Positions 34,197-46,170 of a stretch of DNA of 64,000 nt are shown here, one piece after another. Positions within the stretch are counted from its first letter, which is position 1, and every line of letters begins with the position of its first letter. The position numbers and the translations under genes are program-made. The stretch is from Branchiostoma floridae (lineage: Eukaryota > Chordata > Leptocardii > Amphioxiformes > Branchiostomatidae): positions 21,400,187 through 21,464,186 of the forward strand of contig NC_049987.1 in the NCBI RefSeq assembly GCF_000003815.2, given 5' to 3'. The notes under the pieces are model-generated. The model was not told the DNA's origin and did not search any database. It saw only the letters and a program-made list of their open reading frames with translations.

Positions 34197-34740
34197 CTCT
34201 CCACTTTCTGGCGACTCCATTCCAAAGATATTACTACTTTGGCTCAAAAATCACTATATTGAGGTTTGGACATAAACTCTGCCATCATCTACAAGTCATG
34301 TAGACTTGTCAAGTACTAACAAAAAATTAACATACAATTTTGTGTATGATAATTTTATCAGGGACCACTTTGCGAAGAAAAGGAATATCTAGATAAGTCT
34401 ATTATAATATGACTAGATAATCAAGAAGTGCTGAACAGGACGTATCTTTTGTAATAAGATACATCTGTCTGTGTAAATTTATTTTTGATGAAGAGCTTGT
34501 ATTTTCCTAACATTTAGTAAAAGCGTAGATATACTTTTGAGAGGAAGCTGTATTGTCAGGTGTAGACTAAGTGTTATGAGAGAAACTGCAAAAGTTTTCC
34601 TCTTTTTGATTGTTCTGCATAACCAAAACAAAGAAGAAGAAGATAATTGTCAACTGCCTTAGGCTTAATACACCAGTTTTGTACAATTTAAGTACAAGCT
34701 GCATAGGTCAGCAATTTAAGTTGATCCACTCACAACAGGA
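34197..34740. other. 3' flank/untranslated region of A20-like gene 2
   Basis: No coding signal. It follows the TAA at 34194-34196 directly. No convincing single poly(A) site can be chosen. Confidence 0.4.
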
Positions 34741-34842
34741 TAGCCCCCTGCTACAGTTACTGTAGTGGGTTATTCAATGTGTGGCTCTCCTCAAACATGG
34801 ACCTTCGTCTTTACGTCCCATCCAAGAGTATGTTATTACTAG

Positions 34843-34975
34843 TAACCACAGCTAGGTACTCATTTTCACCTGAGTGAAGTGAGGTAATAGGTACCTTTCC
34901 CAAGGACACAAAACAGGGTTGGATATTCAAGCCAAGAACGTGTAGATCAACAACCCTAACCACAAGATTACGTAT
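34843..34975 (-). mobile_element. SINE-like repeat, reverse orientation
   Basis: CTAGGTACTCATTTTCACCTGAG and CCTTTCCCAAGGACAC are the reverse complements of tail words in the SINE at 16646-16850. They are followed by a B-box-like inverted segment (GGATATTCAAGCC) and CCCTAACCACAAGATTACG. It is probably the same family, on the minus strand. Confidence 0.5.
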
Positions 34976-35141
34976 ACCGTATATACGCTTCCTAATGTAC
35001 TTCTTAAAAAACATTAGAGTTATATACGGATTGTATATAATGACCTGACAGATTCCCTTGATTTACCTGGAAAACTTTACCTTTTCCAGTCAACAGAAAA
35101 TATTGGTTGCTTTGTGCACATGTCTCGTATCTATATATGAC

Positions 35142-36181
35142 AGTAGATATTTGTATTGAAAAAGTTTAAACTTTGTTCCAACGCAAAAGGGAACTCACCA
35201 TAAATTTTCGGCTGAATACTCTGACCTTCTTCAGATGAATGACTCGCTGCACTATTCCGGAAGTCGTCGGATGACGTCAGGTAGCAGCGAATCATAAAAG
35301 GCGGGAAGGCGAAACCTGCCACCATCACGGTTCAACGAGGGTTGATGTGCCCTAATGTAAATAGCCTCCTTGACGCCCCTCACGAACCAATCCTGTTCAG
35401 AGTCCAAGATGCGAACTTGGTCCAAAGACACAGAGTGGCCCGGAGATTCAACGAGTAAGTGTTGAGATACCTCTGACGTAGTTGAGCTGCGACGTCTGTG
35501 TTCCATGAAACGGGTTTCCAAAGATCGTGCCGTTTCCCCAATGTACGATTCGGTACACGGGCCTCTGTTGTTCTGTCCGTTGCACCTGATGTGGTACACC
35601 ACACCACACTTGTGCTCTTTGGGCGTCTTGTCTTTAGGCGCTACCAGCAGCTGCCTAAGAGTCCTCGTTGGCCTAAAGCAGGTCTTTATGCTGTGTGTGT
35701 TGAAGATTCTACGTAAGGCTTCCGACACGTTCTTAACATAGGGTAGCACCACTAGCCCTTTTGTCTGGGAAGTGGACCGATTTTGATTGCCAGTCCTAGT
35801 AATTTTGGGTGCTATCGCCCTGGACACTGCCCAATCGGGGTAGCCACACTTGCGCAGTGCCTGAGTTATGTGCTCCTTCTCTCTCTCCCTATCTTCAGGG
35901 TTGGTAATAATAGAATCAGCCCTATGAAACAACGTACTGATGTCACCCAATTTGTGTTCTAATGGGTGACTAGAATTGAAATTTAAGTTTATGATTCGCT
36001 GCTACCTGACGTCATCCGACGACTTCCGGAATAGTGCAGCGAGTCATTCATCTGAAGAAGGTCGGAGTATTCGTCCGAAAATTTATGGTGAGTTCCCTTT
36101 TGTGTTGGAACAAAGTTTAAACTTTTTCAATATGGATTCTACCAACACAGATGAGCTTTCATTCGGATAGTAGATATTTGT
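35142..36181 (-). mobile_element. 5'-truncated Penelope-like element with inverted terminal copy and 13-bp target duplication
   Basis: The insertion spans 35155-36168 between identical AGTAGATATTTGT copies (35142-35154 and 36169-36181). It carries the C-terminal GIY-YIG endonuclease part of a Penelope-like ORF on the - strand. About 130 bp of its 3' end (35155-35295) is repeated inverted at 35988-36130, followed by about 38 extra bp of element sequence. Inverted or direct terminal copies with 5' truncation are usual for this class. The reverse transcriptase is missing, so the copy cannot move by itself. High similarity of the two arms suggests a fairly young insertion. Confidence 0.9.
35252..35987 (-). 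pseudogene. Penelope-like ORF fragment: connector and GIY-YIG endonuclease
   Basis: The frame is open from 35987 (just inside the inverted arm) to the stop at 35252. It begins with SSHPLEHK..LFHRAD, then CGYPDWAVSRA (the connector after the reverse transcriptase). The GIY-YIG-type core follows: a GVVYHIRC strand, Cys-rich NRGPCTESYIGET, then the basic helix SLETRFMEHRR. Later come QDWFVRGVKEAIYI and DGGRFRLPAFYD. No stops interrupt it. The N-terminal reverse-transcriptase domain is absent, so this is a truncated element protein, not a host gene. Confidence 0.85.
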
Positions 36182-38918
36182 GTCCCTTTCACATACAATG
36201 GTAAATTCACATGGAAATATATATAGTGTTAGATATGGGACTGTAAAGTTTGTAAGCACATGAAAAGAGGCTCAGCATAAAATGTTCGAGTGTGTACAGC
36301 AGAATCTACTGCATTATTAGTTAATATATGGCTTTGTACAATTGCTTTGAGCAGTGGAATTGAAATCTTTCTTGCTATATAAGCTAGATACAGGTTTCTT
36401 GCGATTTCTATTTTGACTAGAGCCATTGTAAAATTTTTATGTGCTTGTTGTTACTCTGTGAGCAAATATGGCATTACGTATTCCATTTGTACAGCCTGAG
36501 GCTGTTGAGCCCCTATGTCATCAGCAATGAGTGTATTGAGATTATTAAGAGCTGGTTGCATGGTATGTCTATCAAATTTTAGTTTGGGTACCATCTGATT
36601 ACTTGTATGGAGTGTAAGAACCCCCGGTAGCAATTGGATTATAGCCAGTCTATTACATTTGACTCTAAAAATTGTAAAAAAAAGTGAAAGTCAAGTTTAT
36701 AACTTTCTATGTTCTGTTGAAAGAATTCATACTATAATGGGTTTTATGATAATTGTTAATGATACCGGTTGAAGAACCTTTCCAGTGAAATATCTCATGT
36801 GGGGAGGCTAAAAAACATATCACCAAAAATGGGGAAATGGTATGCAAAGAAAAGGAAGTTGCAATGTTTTTGACAATGATATAGTTGAGTGTGAAAATTG
36901 AGAAAAATTGTATATAATGGAGGATGACAGACATTGAAAGGTGTTTGCTCCCCCCTGAAAGTTTTAACTGAATGGTTCTAAATGGTTTGAGGTTAAGACC
37001 AGCGCTGGCAGCTGAAAGTAGAAATATTGACTCAGGTTACCAAAAGACTTAAATGTCAATAATGTATAATTATGTGTCTGCTTTATGATCTTGTCATCAT
37101 TAAGATACACATTCCATTTTATATGAGTTGTCAATCTTAACGGAGATAGGAAAGTTACTGATGTACAGATATTCCAGTTTCTTGCCTTCATGTTTATAGG
37201 CTATGCAAAAGACTGTATACAATATGAAGATTATCAGAGGTTCTTGGAAAATGCATGTCTTTAAACATCATGAAGATATTTTGAGGTTCTTGAAAATGGA
37301 TAGTCATTTTGTGCTTGTGGCCAAAGGTACTGATGTATAGATACTGCTTTCATGTATACAATATGAAGATTTTTAGAGTTTCTTAAAAAAAGTATAGCCA
37401 TTTTCGTGTTGGTGGCGAACATGTTGGACTGAAGAAGGTGAAAGGTTTGGTTCAGAAGTCTACTATACTCATATGGAGTGTACTACAAAGTCAAGTTATC
37501 ACCTGTATTACACACTCCTTCGAACTTAACAATGTTTGAAAGTTGCACTGCAAACAGGCACCTGGGTCTTGCTGCCACTGCTTGACATTGCCCAGGAAAT
37601 CTAGCCCATACCAAAATGCAGGAGGGTATAATTATTTCATCTGTGGGTGTAGTAGGCTTTTGAACCTAACCTTTTGTTTCCTTTAAATAGACACTACAGA
37701 TCAGTTTTAGTTGTACGATATAAAGCTGGAATTTTATGACTACTTAACATGTTTTTTTGCGGGCTTTAAATGCAAAGATGTACTTAAAAGTTTAAGATTC
37801 TAAGACAATTTAAGCCAGGGAGTGTGAAGTGAAAATACAATCATGTAGCACTGCTTTATTTTATATTTGTTACCTATGACAAGCAGAGAGCAGAAATTTG
37901 ACAAAATTAATGTGTTAATGGAGAAGCTTATAATGGCAATTGAAACACAGTACGGGAACAATGCACTTACATACATACATAGTATATGTTTTACATACAT
38001 TGTATGCCCTGAAATGTTGTAAATGTTTCATTCATGAAGGTTAGACATCCTGGTAGACAACATTAAAAGAAATACAATTCAATCTCTACAACTGATAAGA
38101 AAAAAAAAAAGAGATTTACTACCTGACTAAACTTGAGATGTTTCCACATTTTTTTCATGGTTTTTTAATACTGTAAGATGGAGGATGGAGGATCGCAAAT
38201 TGGCGATAGAAGTGACCAGATTTTCACGGCGTTCTCGTGACACAGTGACATCGAACTTTCGCTCCCCGAATGTCGGTATGGAATGGGGTAGGGTTGATTC
38301 ATCTTAGAACGTAAGAAAGTGCCCAGAAAATTCTAGTTCTACTGCCCTGGGACGAGCAGATACCGCTTTGGTTGCCTTTAACACCGCAATTGCATGTTTT
38401 GCAATTCTACTGTATAACAGAATTGTTTCAGCTTCAAGCTTTGCCCTCTTGTCATGAAATAAATGGTTACCAGTGACAGCAAAAGTGAATGCATTTTATG
38501 TTGTACATTATTCTATATAATTTTTATTCAGAAAGTGCATGTTGTAACAGTCCAAACTGATGTAGAGCACTATTACTCTGATAGTGAAGACTATTTCTAC
38601 ACTATAACAGTTACCTTGTTTGCTACTATTGGCAACATTTTATGTACAGTACAGTAGACCGGAGTTTCAACACCACACCACCACAACTTCTAATACTTAT
38701 CTTACAGAACAGTATCTACATAATGTAACTCATCAGGTAATGATAATAATAATGACATGATGGTAATAGAATTTTTATACATCAATTTATATTTTAAACA
38801 AACTGAGAAAATGTTTTATTTACAAGTCAAATTCCTGCCCCTTCTGGTCCAGACTGTGAGATACATGTACGTGTGTTAAGTAAATCTCCAAGCAATTGCA
38901 AATCCAGCTGATTACACA
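36182..38918. other. Intergenic DNA, no gene recognised
   Basis: AT-rich non-coding DNA with short ORFs only. A higher-GC patch at about 38180-38400 (GGCGATAGAAGTGACCAGA..) stands out from its surroundings, but I could not identify it. A possible poly(A) signal for the minus-strand gene (AATAAA, complement at 38815-38820) lies just before the gap. Confidence 0.45.
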
Positions 38919-39385
38919 NNNNNNNNNNNNNNNNNNNNNNNNNNNNNNNNNNNNNNNNNNNNNNNNNNNNNNNNNNNNNNNNNNNNNNNNNNNNNNNNNN
39001 NNNNNNNNNNNNNNNNNNNNNNNNNNNNNNNNNNNNNNNNNNNNNNNNNNNNNNNNNNNNNNNNNNNNNNNNNNNNNNNNNNNNNNNNNNNNNNNNNNNN
39101 NNNNNNNNNNNNNNNNNNNNNNNNNNNNNNNNNNNNNNNNNNNNNNNNNNNNNNNNNNNNNNNNNNNNNNNNNNNNNNNNNNNNNNNNNNNNNNNNNNNN
39201 NNNNNNNNNNNNNNNNNNNNNNNNNNNNNNNNNNNNNNNNNNNNNNNNNNNNNNNNNNNNNNNNNNNNNNNNNNNNNNNNNNNNNNNNNNNNNNNNNNNN
39301 NNNNNNNNNNNNNNNNNNNNNNNNNNNNNNNNNNNNNNNNNNNNNNNNNNNNNNNNNNNNNNNNNNNNNNNNNNNNNNNNNNNNN
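38919..39385. other. Assembly gap (467 N)
   Basis: Run of N of estimated size, in the 3' flank of the minus-strand A20-finger gene. Open frames through it are artefacts. Confidence 0.95.
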
Positions 39386-39519
39386 GGATGTGGGCTGTGT
39401 TGACAGGATGTTGGGCTGAATTGATTTGGCCAAGTTGGTAAAGGGCTGAGTTGTCTTCATCCCCCTTGACAGAAGCTTGCACTAAGTCTTGCAGACTGCA
39501 TACACATGTAGATATATGT

Positions 39520-41781
39520 TCACACATAGTCCTCCCTTCCCATCGCACTAGTGTTCCATGATAACAACTCTTTCTCCCTGCCAGAGAACACCCTTTCTCC
39601 ACCCGTCTCGAACTCTGACTCTCCAAAGGAGGGGAACCTGACTAACGGTTCTGTCAGTGGACCCTGGATTGCCGGAATGCTAGACCTCACGACATGGGGG
39701 AGAACCCCTGGATTGGGCACCCACATAGAGGGTGTGAATGCTGATGGATGGATGTACGTGTTAAATGTGAACTGATTGTCGTAGACATCAACATGCACAG
39801 GTGTAGGTGGGTCAGACGTGACTGTGATGTTGTCTTGCCTGTGAGCGACGGAGGGCAGGTAACGAGGGACGTTCGCTGGCCTACACCCTGCTGTCTCTGT
39901 TGTAGTGGCACGGGATCCTTAGTTTAAAAGAATAGGAGGACACATATCAGATTTCGATGAGAATTACTACTAAGTACCAAATGGCACCAACTTAACCTTT
40001 GCTTACACAGCAGTTTAAGGTGTGTGCTGCCCCTACGGCTGATTAAAAGGCTATGGGACGAACGAACGAACACAGGTAATGTTGGTAAAATTACTAGTAC
40101 AAACAGCATTGTTCAAAACTTTTTGTCAAAACATTTTGTTGTATTATCATTTACTTAGGCCAAAGCGGCATCCCCATAAACGTCAGTCTGTATTGGTTTA
40201 GTCCTAAGTGTCTAAAGTAACATCAAACCCAAGTTCCATCTCTCTGTTTCTGAAACTGAGCGCTGAGCATCATGTCACCCTCTGATGACCCGTATGGATT
40301 AAAGCAGTAGAAAAGGAAGTTCCAGTCTGCAACCCAGTAATCATCAAGGTCAAGGTCACAACACTAACACATCAATGTTAAAAACTTTTCTACGTTGTGA
40401 CATGCAAGATATCAGCTCATGAAAAACATTAACTGCAGTACCACATATTAAATATATTCAATTTTCCGTGCTATACTCCACCCCACTGATTAATTGAAGA
40501 ACACAATATGAGCCTATCTGCTTACCATGCATCAAATGCCCCTCTCTAGGCCCTGTTTCCCTCCCCTCATGCTGTATCCAGAAGCAGGGAAAACAGAACC
40601 CTCCACGGTCAGGGTCAGCAAAGTTGCTGCAGTATGGATTCCTACAGAGTTTCCTGTCACCTGGGTCTTCTGCGGGGTACCCTAGGTATGCAGCACTGAA
40701 ACATTGAAAAGGAAAGTCTGACATGACCTGCTGGAACTAGCAGTAAGCGGAAGCCTGACTAAATTGCAGTCCTAGCACCAGCACCGGCAGTTTCCACCCC
40801 TCACTCTTGGGGAGGGGGTCATACACCCCAGCCAGCGAGAGATGCATCACGATATATGTGATGGCAAAAGTGATCCTTTTTTTATGTGTAATACATATTT
40901 TTGAACTACATGCCACAGCGTTCTCTGTCTGATTTCCTGGGTAACTTTCTGGGTTCTAATTGTAAATACATTACATCAATCTCCTAATCAATCCTCATGT
41001 TGAGTGTGGAAATTCTGTGGCATGTACAGTTCCGAGAAAATTTGTGTTACCTGGATTGGTCTTGTCCGATGTCTCCAGAAGTCTGTGACTGTACATAAGT
41101 CGGGGCTCTAGATCCTGCTCCACCCTGTCTCCCTCCAGCTGGACTGCCCAGCCGTGGCCTGTCTCCTCCTCCTTTTACCTCCCTCCTCTCTCCTGTCGTC
41201 TTGGCTCTGATTGGCTGAGCTGATGTTGGGCAAACTGCAGCTCCAACAGGAGGGGCACTGATGTACCGTCCTCTCATTGGCTCCCTGGGATGTTCCTGAT
41301 AGGGGGACACAGCAGGCAGAGAGCGTTCCTGCCATCTACTGCCTGTGTGTGGAGATGGAGGGATGTGGGTAGGCAGAGTGCTGTATGACGGGGGTGGGGA
41401 TACGACACCAGACCTTGGGGAGCTTGGCTTGGTGTAGAGGATTGAAGCATCTTGCCTTGGCCGGCTTGCAGCAGAGACACTTGGGATACTGCTGGGCATG
41501 TTGACCTGTGAATTCTCCCTGTGAGCTCGGTCACTGCGGAACAACTCCTGCTTGAATTTCTCGTAGCACTCCCGGCAAAAGGACGTCCCCCGAAACCCTC
41601 CAACTTGGTAGCAGTCCTTTTTTTCACAGACACCGTTCCTATAGATGCCGGAGTCTTGTACCTTCTCCTCTAGATGATGGATACTGGAGTCTCCAGGGTA
41701 GGCTGGTGAGGACTGGGGCTGCAAACCATGGTAATCTCCAGTCATAGCCTGGTAACACTCTCCATGGTCCTGATTTGCCAT
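39520..41781 (-). CDS. A20-type zinc-finger protein without OTU domain
   Basis: Three coding exons are read on the - strand: 41781-41051, 40695-40526 and 39917-39520. All are GT-AG with matching phases, total 1299 nt (432 residues). The start ATG follows one base after an acceptor (TTGTACAG), so a 5' untranslated exon must lie upstream. Two A20-type fingers are visible: about 52-72 (CEKKDCYQVGG..FCREC) and 261-281 (CRNPYCSNFADP..FCFPC). Between them is a Ser/Pro-rich linker. The C-terminal exon contains HVDVYDNQFTFNTYI and no known domain. The fingers resemble those of A20 rather than the AN1-linked ZFAND type. By family they may bind ubiquitin. It could be a finger-only A20 paralogue or a separate adaptor. 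Lack of an OTU exon within 3 kb upstream was checked by eye. Confidence 0.72.
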
Positions 41782-41943
41782 CCTGTACAACAGGGAAGAA
41801 ATGACGAAAGATTTGTATGTGTAAGTGTTGTAGAACACTGACAGGTAAATCATCAAACAGTTCAACTGTACTTAGTAGTCACTTAAAGTTGCTTAGTGGA
41901 CTGATATATTCAAATCACAGTGCACAACAGAATGTACATATAA

Positions 41944-42240
41944 CCAGTACAATGGCCAGGTGGGTAGAGAGCATTTGCCTTGCAGTCGATAGCTTTAGAC
42001 TTTGATCCTCGGCCAAGTCATACCAAAGACTTTAACAATGGTACTACCTTTGCACTTTGCAGAGTATTGTGTACAGTAGTTGAGCACACACCACTACCAG
42101 TGGACTAACCCTCTGCTGTACGTGGTAGTGACTGCACAAATCTATGTGGCCCACTGGGCTAAAGAAACAGAGATGGGCGCCACCCTATGCACCATTGAGT
42201 GCAGGAGGGACTTAAACTTAACAACAGAATGTACAAGGTC
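41944..42240 (+). mobile_element. tRNA-derived SINE
   Basis: The tRNA-like head GGCCAGGTGGGTAGAGAGC (A box) and TTTGATCCTCGGCC (B-box-like) is followed by GTCATACCAAAGACTTTAA and AATGGTACTACC. After about 80 bases come GGCCCACTGGGCTAAAGAAAC, GAGATGGGCGCC and GGAGGGACTTAAACTT. This order is familiar from lancelet SINEs. The identification is from memory of the family, without a search. Confidence 0.65.
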
Positions 42241-42457
42241 CCTCTGTCCCAAACACCTGCACACGGCCATCCTGCATTCTCTACATTTATGACTGTTTGC
42301 TAAAAAAAAGTGAAAAGCTCCAAAAATAGTTTCATCAGGCGAGAAGCAGAACTCCAGTTAGAAGCTCTGAGGAAGATGTCTGACAGACATAGAAACGTTA
42401 GCAGGTGAGAAAAAATTGGTTGTGTAAAAGAAAACTCTTATATCCTAGAAGTTGAAA

Positions 42458-42477
42458 GGTTTCACTTTCACTTTCAG
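42458..42477 (-). promoter_or_regulatory. ISRE-like element upstream of the A20-finger gene
   Basis: On the - strand it reads CTGAAAGTGAAAGTGAAACC, with three GAAA cores in IRF spacing (GAAANNGAAA). It lies about 680 bases upstream of the ATG exon. A short (TTTCAC)n simple repeat is the alternative explanation. Confidence 0.45.
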
Positions 42478-42907
42478 GGAATGTTGGCTCTACATCAAGT
42501 TAAACTACTTTTACAACTCATAAGATGATTAAACCAATTTCAAATTGAACAATTCTAGCCAATCATCTATCTGAAAAAGAAAAAAAAACTATCATAAGTG
42601 AAGGAAAAACACTGGTAACTTGCAGATTTAGTCTTCACTGAATCCTCCAGCCTATTTTTCAACAGGAGCATACATAGGGATTTCCCTTCTAAGCAGTGAA
42701 ACTGGGGTTTTTTCTTAGTATCAAAAAGGCAGCTGGGAGTGGGAGAAAGTTGGATGTTATTAATCACCCTTTTGTTTGCAAACTGGTAAAAAATGGGGAT
42801 TTTTATTATGTTTTGGCAAGGCCTGCTGTCTGTATAGAAAGATTAACATACTTTAACTACTGGAAATTTAGGAAAAAAAAAACACAAGGCACGGCTGACA
42901 AATAAAC

Positions 42908-43216
42908 AGCAGGAACTGGGAAACAAGTAGAGTGCTTTTGTTGTACTAGCTGAACTGGGACTTTCCTCCTTTCCTCCTCAAAATAAAGTTATGGCAAATT
43001 TAAATTCTTATAGCTTTTACTTTCATTTTCCCTTGACATGCATGTTGTCAGTTGTGAAGAACAGACCACAAAGTAAAGTGCTTATAACATTACTGCAAAT
43101 ATTATGTATAAACTAACCTTAAAGTCAGCTGAAATGGCAGGAGCTAGGAAACCAGTCTGCACTTTGCAACTGTTTTATTTGTTGTGGTCATAGCTATGGT
43201 CAATGTGGGACTTTCC
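42908..43216. promoter_or_regulatory. Two exact GGGACTTTCC kappaB sites in diverged tandem copies
   Basis: GGGACTTTCC occurs at 42957-42966 and 43207-43216, 250 bases apart. The DNA before each site is related (GCAGGAACTGGGAAAC and GCAGGAGCTAGGAAAC, then GTTGT, TAGCT), so the sites may come from a tandem duplication in which the site stayed exact. A weaker GGGAAATTTC follows at about 43238. They lie 1.2-1.4 kb upstream of the ATG exon of the - strand A20-finger gene. Confidence 0.5.
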
Positions 43217-43652
43217 TACACGTATTGTACTGTAGGGGGAAATTTCTGAGTACTACTCAGAAACACTGTGTCATAATACACCTGGCTCACAACGCCACCT
43301 ATGAAAGTCATTTGGAATTACAGTTTTTGTCAAGTTTAAACCTGTAAATAAAGTATTAGGTTTGCCCTAGATTGGGATGTTTTTAGTTTTGTAAATCATG
43401 TCATATTACATATATTACATAATTATATTTCAAGAAATGTTAGACTTGAATTTGTCACAGAGGTCAAATTTTCAGGAGCTCTAGCAAGCACAGTATCATA
43501 TAAATAACACAATAAACTAAGTCCGCACCAACTTAAATTATATTTGACAGACTGAGTGAAATCTAATGAGAAATTACTTACTAAAAGGTACATGTAATCC
43601 ATTTTAGTCCTCTTTACTGCAGATTGTGTAGCACTCGAAGTTTCAGCAGGAC

Positions 43653-43668
43653 TTCTCTTTCACTTTCC
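43653..43668 (-). promoter_or_regulatory. Second ISRE-like element
   Basis: The - strand reads GGAAAGTGAAAGAGAA, again with GAAANNGAAA spacing, about 440 bases upstream of the second kappaB site. Confidence 0.35.
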
Positions 43669-46170
43669 ATGGGCATGTTTCCTACATGAAAGGGCATCCA
43701 ATGCAGGTGTTACACAATAGGTCTTTACTAACTGCACAATGAAAGGGCTGAAACTTGACTCAGGTCTGTTCCAATTGAGTGTTTAGGCCACATCAATTTC
43801 ATTTGTTGCTTCTCGGATTCGCCTGTCCATTTTTTTTCATTAAAAAAGAATAAGTCTGAAAAAATAATGCAGGTTTTGCTATCACAAACCTGTAAATATT
43901 ACTATTCACAGCCACATACATTTAATTTCAGTCTAAAAATGCCTTTCATGCAGGACATTAGCAAAAATAAAAGGAAGGGATTTGCTGCATAAAATGTGCC
44001 ATTAAACTCCTCAGGCTGTTTTTAATGTTGTTATTATATTCACCCATATTTTCACCCCTAACCTTTTGAAAAAAATTATGTTTATTTTATTTTTACCTTT
44101 CAGTCCAATTTTTTTCTGAAAACAAATAATAACTAACAAATAAATTTGATGTGGCCTTATATGGATTTACAAAATGTAAAAGGCTAAAAGCAAATTCCAA
44201 AGTACTCTGCTAATCCAATAATAATCTGCTTGCTGTTTATTACAATCATAGAAATGTATTTTCATGGTGATTTCTTTGCAGTAAGAGTAGAAAGGATATT
44301 TTTGGTGCACTGTTTTAAGTTTGAAGTTGAAACAATACTCAGTAGCACACCAAAAACTGGAAAAAAAGAAAACTTCTGTGAATGTTTCAATATTTACAGT
44401 TTGTTTGGTTAGCATCGTCATCTTTGGGGGTTGGGGTGAGTCCACACACAACTGATCTCCACAGCAATCATACACAGTCACTCAAAGGTGACCCTACATG
44501 ACTGTTATTGAGTTTTTTTTAAAGAAGGTGGACTTTCTTGAGTAGGTTCTTCTTGGCGTTCACAGAATGAGCTATAAGAGATTACTTCTTCACTGATTGC
44601 CCAATGATCTAAGAAACCAGCAAATCAGGCATGCCTCTGTGGGACACTTGAGGAAGCTTACCATAAATGCTGGTAGATGTTGTTTCCAGCTGATGCTTTG
44701 TGCTCTACCTAAGAGTATTGTATAATTTATAGATCTTGTATGTGGTTTTGCACAATCACTGAACGACTGAATCCTAAACTTAGGGCAACTAGTAATATAA
44801 TGCACTCTTAGTAGATATGGGGGTTAGCACATGAAAGACTGAGCCAGGAATTACTAAGGAGGCTGGAACCCAGTACTCTCCAAGCAGAGGTTAGGCTCCA
44901 GCTGTTTTTTTAACGTTTCTTTAGTCATTTTTATCGGGCTTTCTATTTTTTTTAAAGCCCGATAAAAATGACAAAAAAAATGTTAAAAAAACAGCTAGAG
45001 CCTAACCTCTGCTTGGAGAGTAGGAACTCAGGCTGAAAGTAAAAAAAATGTACTATTTTACACAATTTAGCCTACAAGAGGCTGTGATGTTTTACAAATA
45101 AATCATTCTCATTCTTATACTGTATTTGAGTTAAGTATTAACCTAAGGATCTGTTTTGTATCAAATGTGTATTGACTATAGAGTTAGGCAGCAGGGGCAA
45201 GGTTAAGGCTCTTTATGTGTAAGATTTTTGACAATCTAACAGAAAAGATGTTTCACAAACTGTTGTGACAATGAACAAAGGCCGGAAGCCGGTTAGACAT
45301 GTTCTCACCCAGTCCTGTGACACATATTAAATATTTTAGACAACTTCTGCATAATTCATACCATCAGACTTTGAGACAAAGAAGCCACACAATCATTTAG
45401 AGGTGTGAAAGCATGCAGTGTCTGATAATTGTGAGCCACATTGTTTAGCCACTTGTTGTAGTTGAAGTTTTGGACACATTGTGCATGTGTAATTGATGTA
45501 ATTAGAACTTAATTATACCCCGGAGGTGTATTGCTATCTATTAGACAACTCTCTCAAAACCCCACCTGAGAAATAGGGCAACACTTATCACTTTAGATTT
45601 TCAAAGACTCTTTATCTAATACTTGCTACCTGAAGAAAAAAATTCAAAGCCAAAAATCTTTACTGGGTATGAATATTGACAAGAATAAAGATGTGATATA
45701 TCACATAGGTTCTGTTTATCCCACAGTCATGCAGAGATGCTTGTTCATGTTGAGAAGGTTGGTTGTCATACCAACAGCCTGAGGGCAAGTCAAATCTTCC
45801 CACCAAGGGTCTGCTATCAGATAAGGACCAAAATATGTCAAAGGAGTAATTAAATTTGCTTGGCCTAAACCATCCAGTTAACTAGGTGTGGTCTAATGCC
45901 TCTTCCTTTCATCGCCCCACAATCAACTGACAGATTTATCACCGCTCCGCCCTCTCGTCCACATCGCCAGGGAAATACGAATAGATAATGAGAAACGTGG
46001 TCATGTGACCAGCAACCTGACCTGTCAGACAGGTGGGTTGACTCTTTGTCTCCCTTGCGCACAACCTGGTGTGGGCCAGCCGCATTTTTCACTCTCCTCG
46101 GATTTTCGCAAATCCGACTCTTCTTCTCCGACGTTCTGCCGCAGTTTGGTGAACCTCTCCCAAGGACATC
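43669..46170. other. Intergenic DNA between two divergent genes
   Basis: No gene was recognised. It is AT-rich, with poly-A/T runs and the palindromic element 44876-45020. The last 150 bases (46020-46170) become GC-richer and probably hold the leader of the coiled-coil gene. Confidence 0.5.
44876..45020. mobile_element. Near-perfect palindromic MITE, 145 bp, flanked by TA
   Basis: CTCTCCAAGCAGAGGTTAGG at the left is the exact complement of the right end. The arms continue through CAGCTGTTTTTTTAAC and TCATTTTTATCGGGCTTT to a centre at about 44949. TA stands on both sides (44874-44875 and 45021-45022). Such a hairpin suggests a Tc1/mariner-type or similar MITE. The transcribed strand could fold completely. 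Confidence 0.85.
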
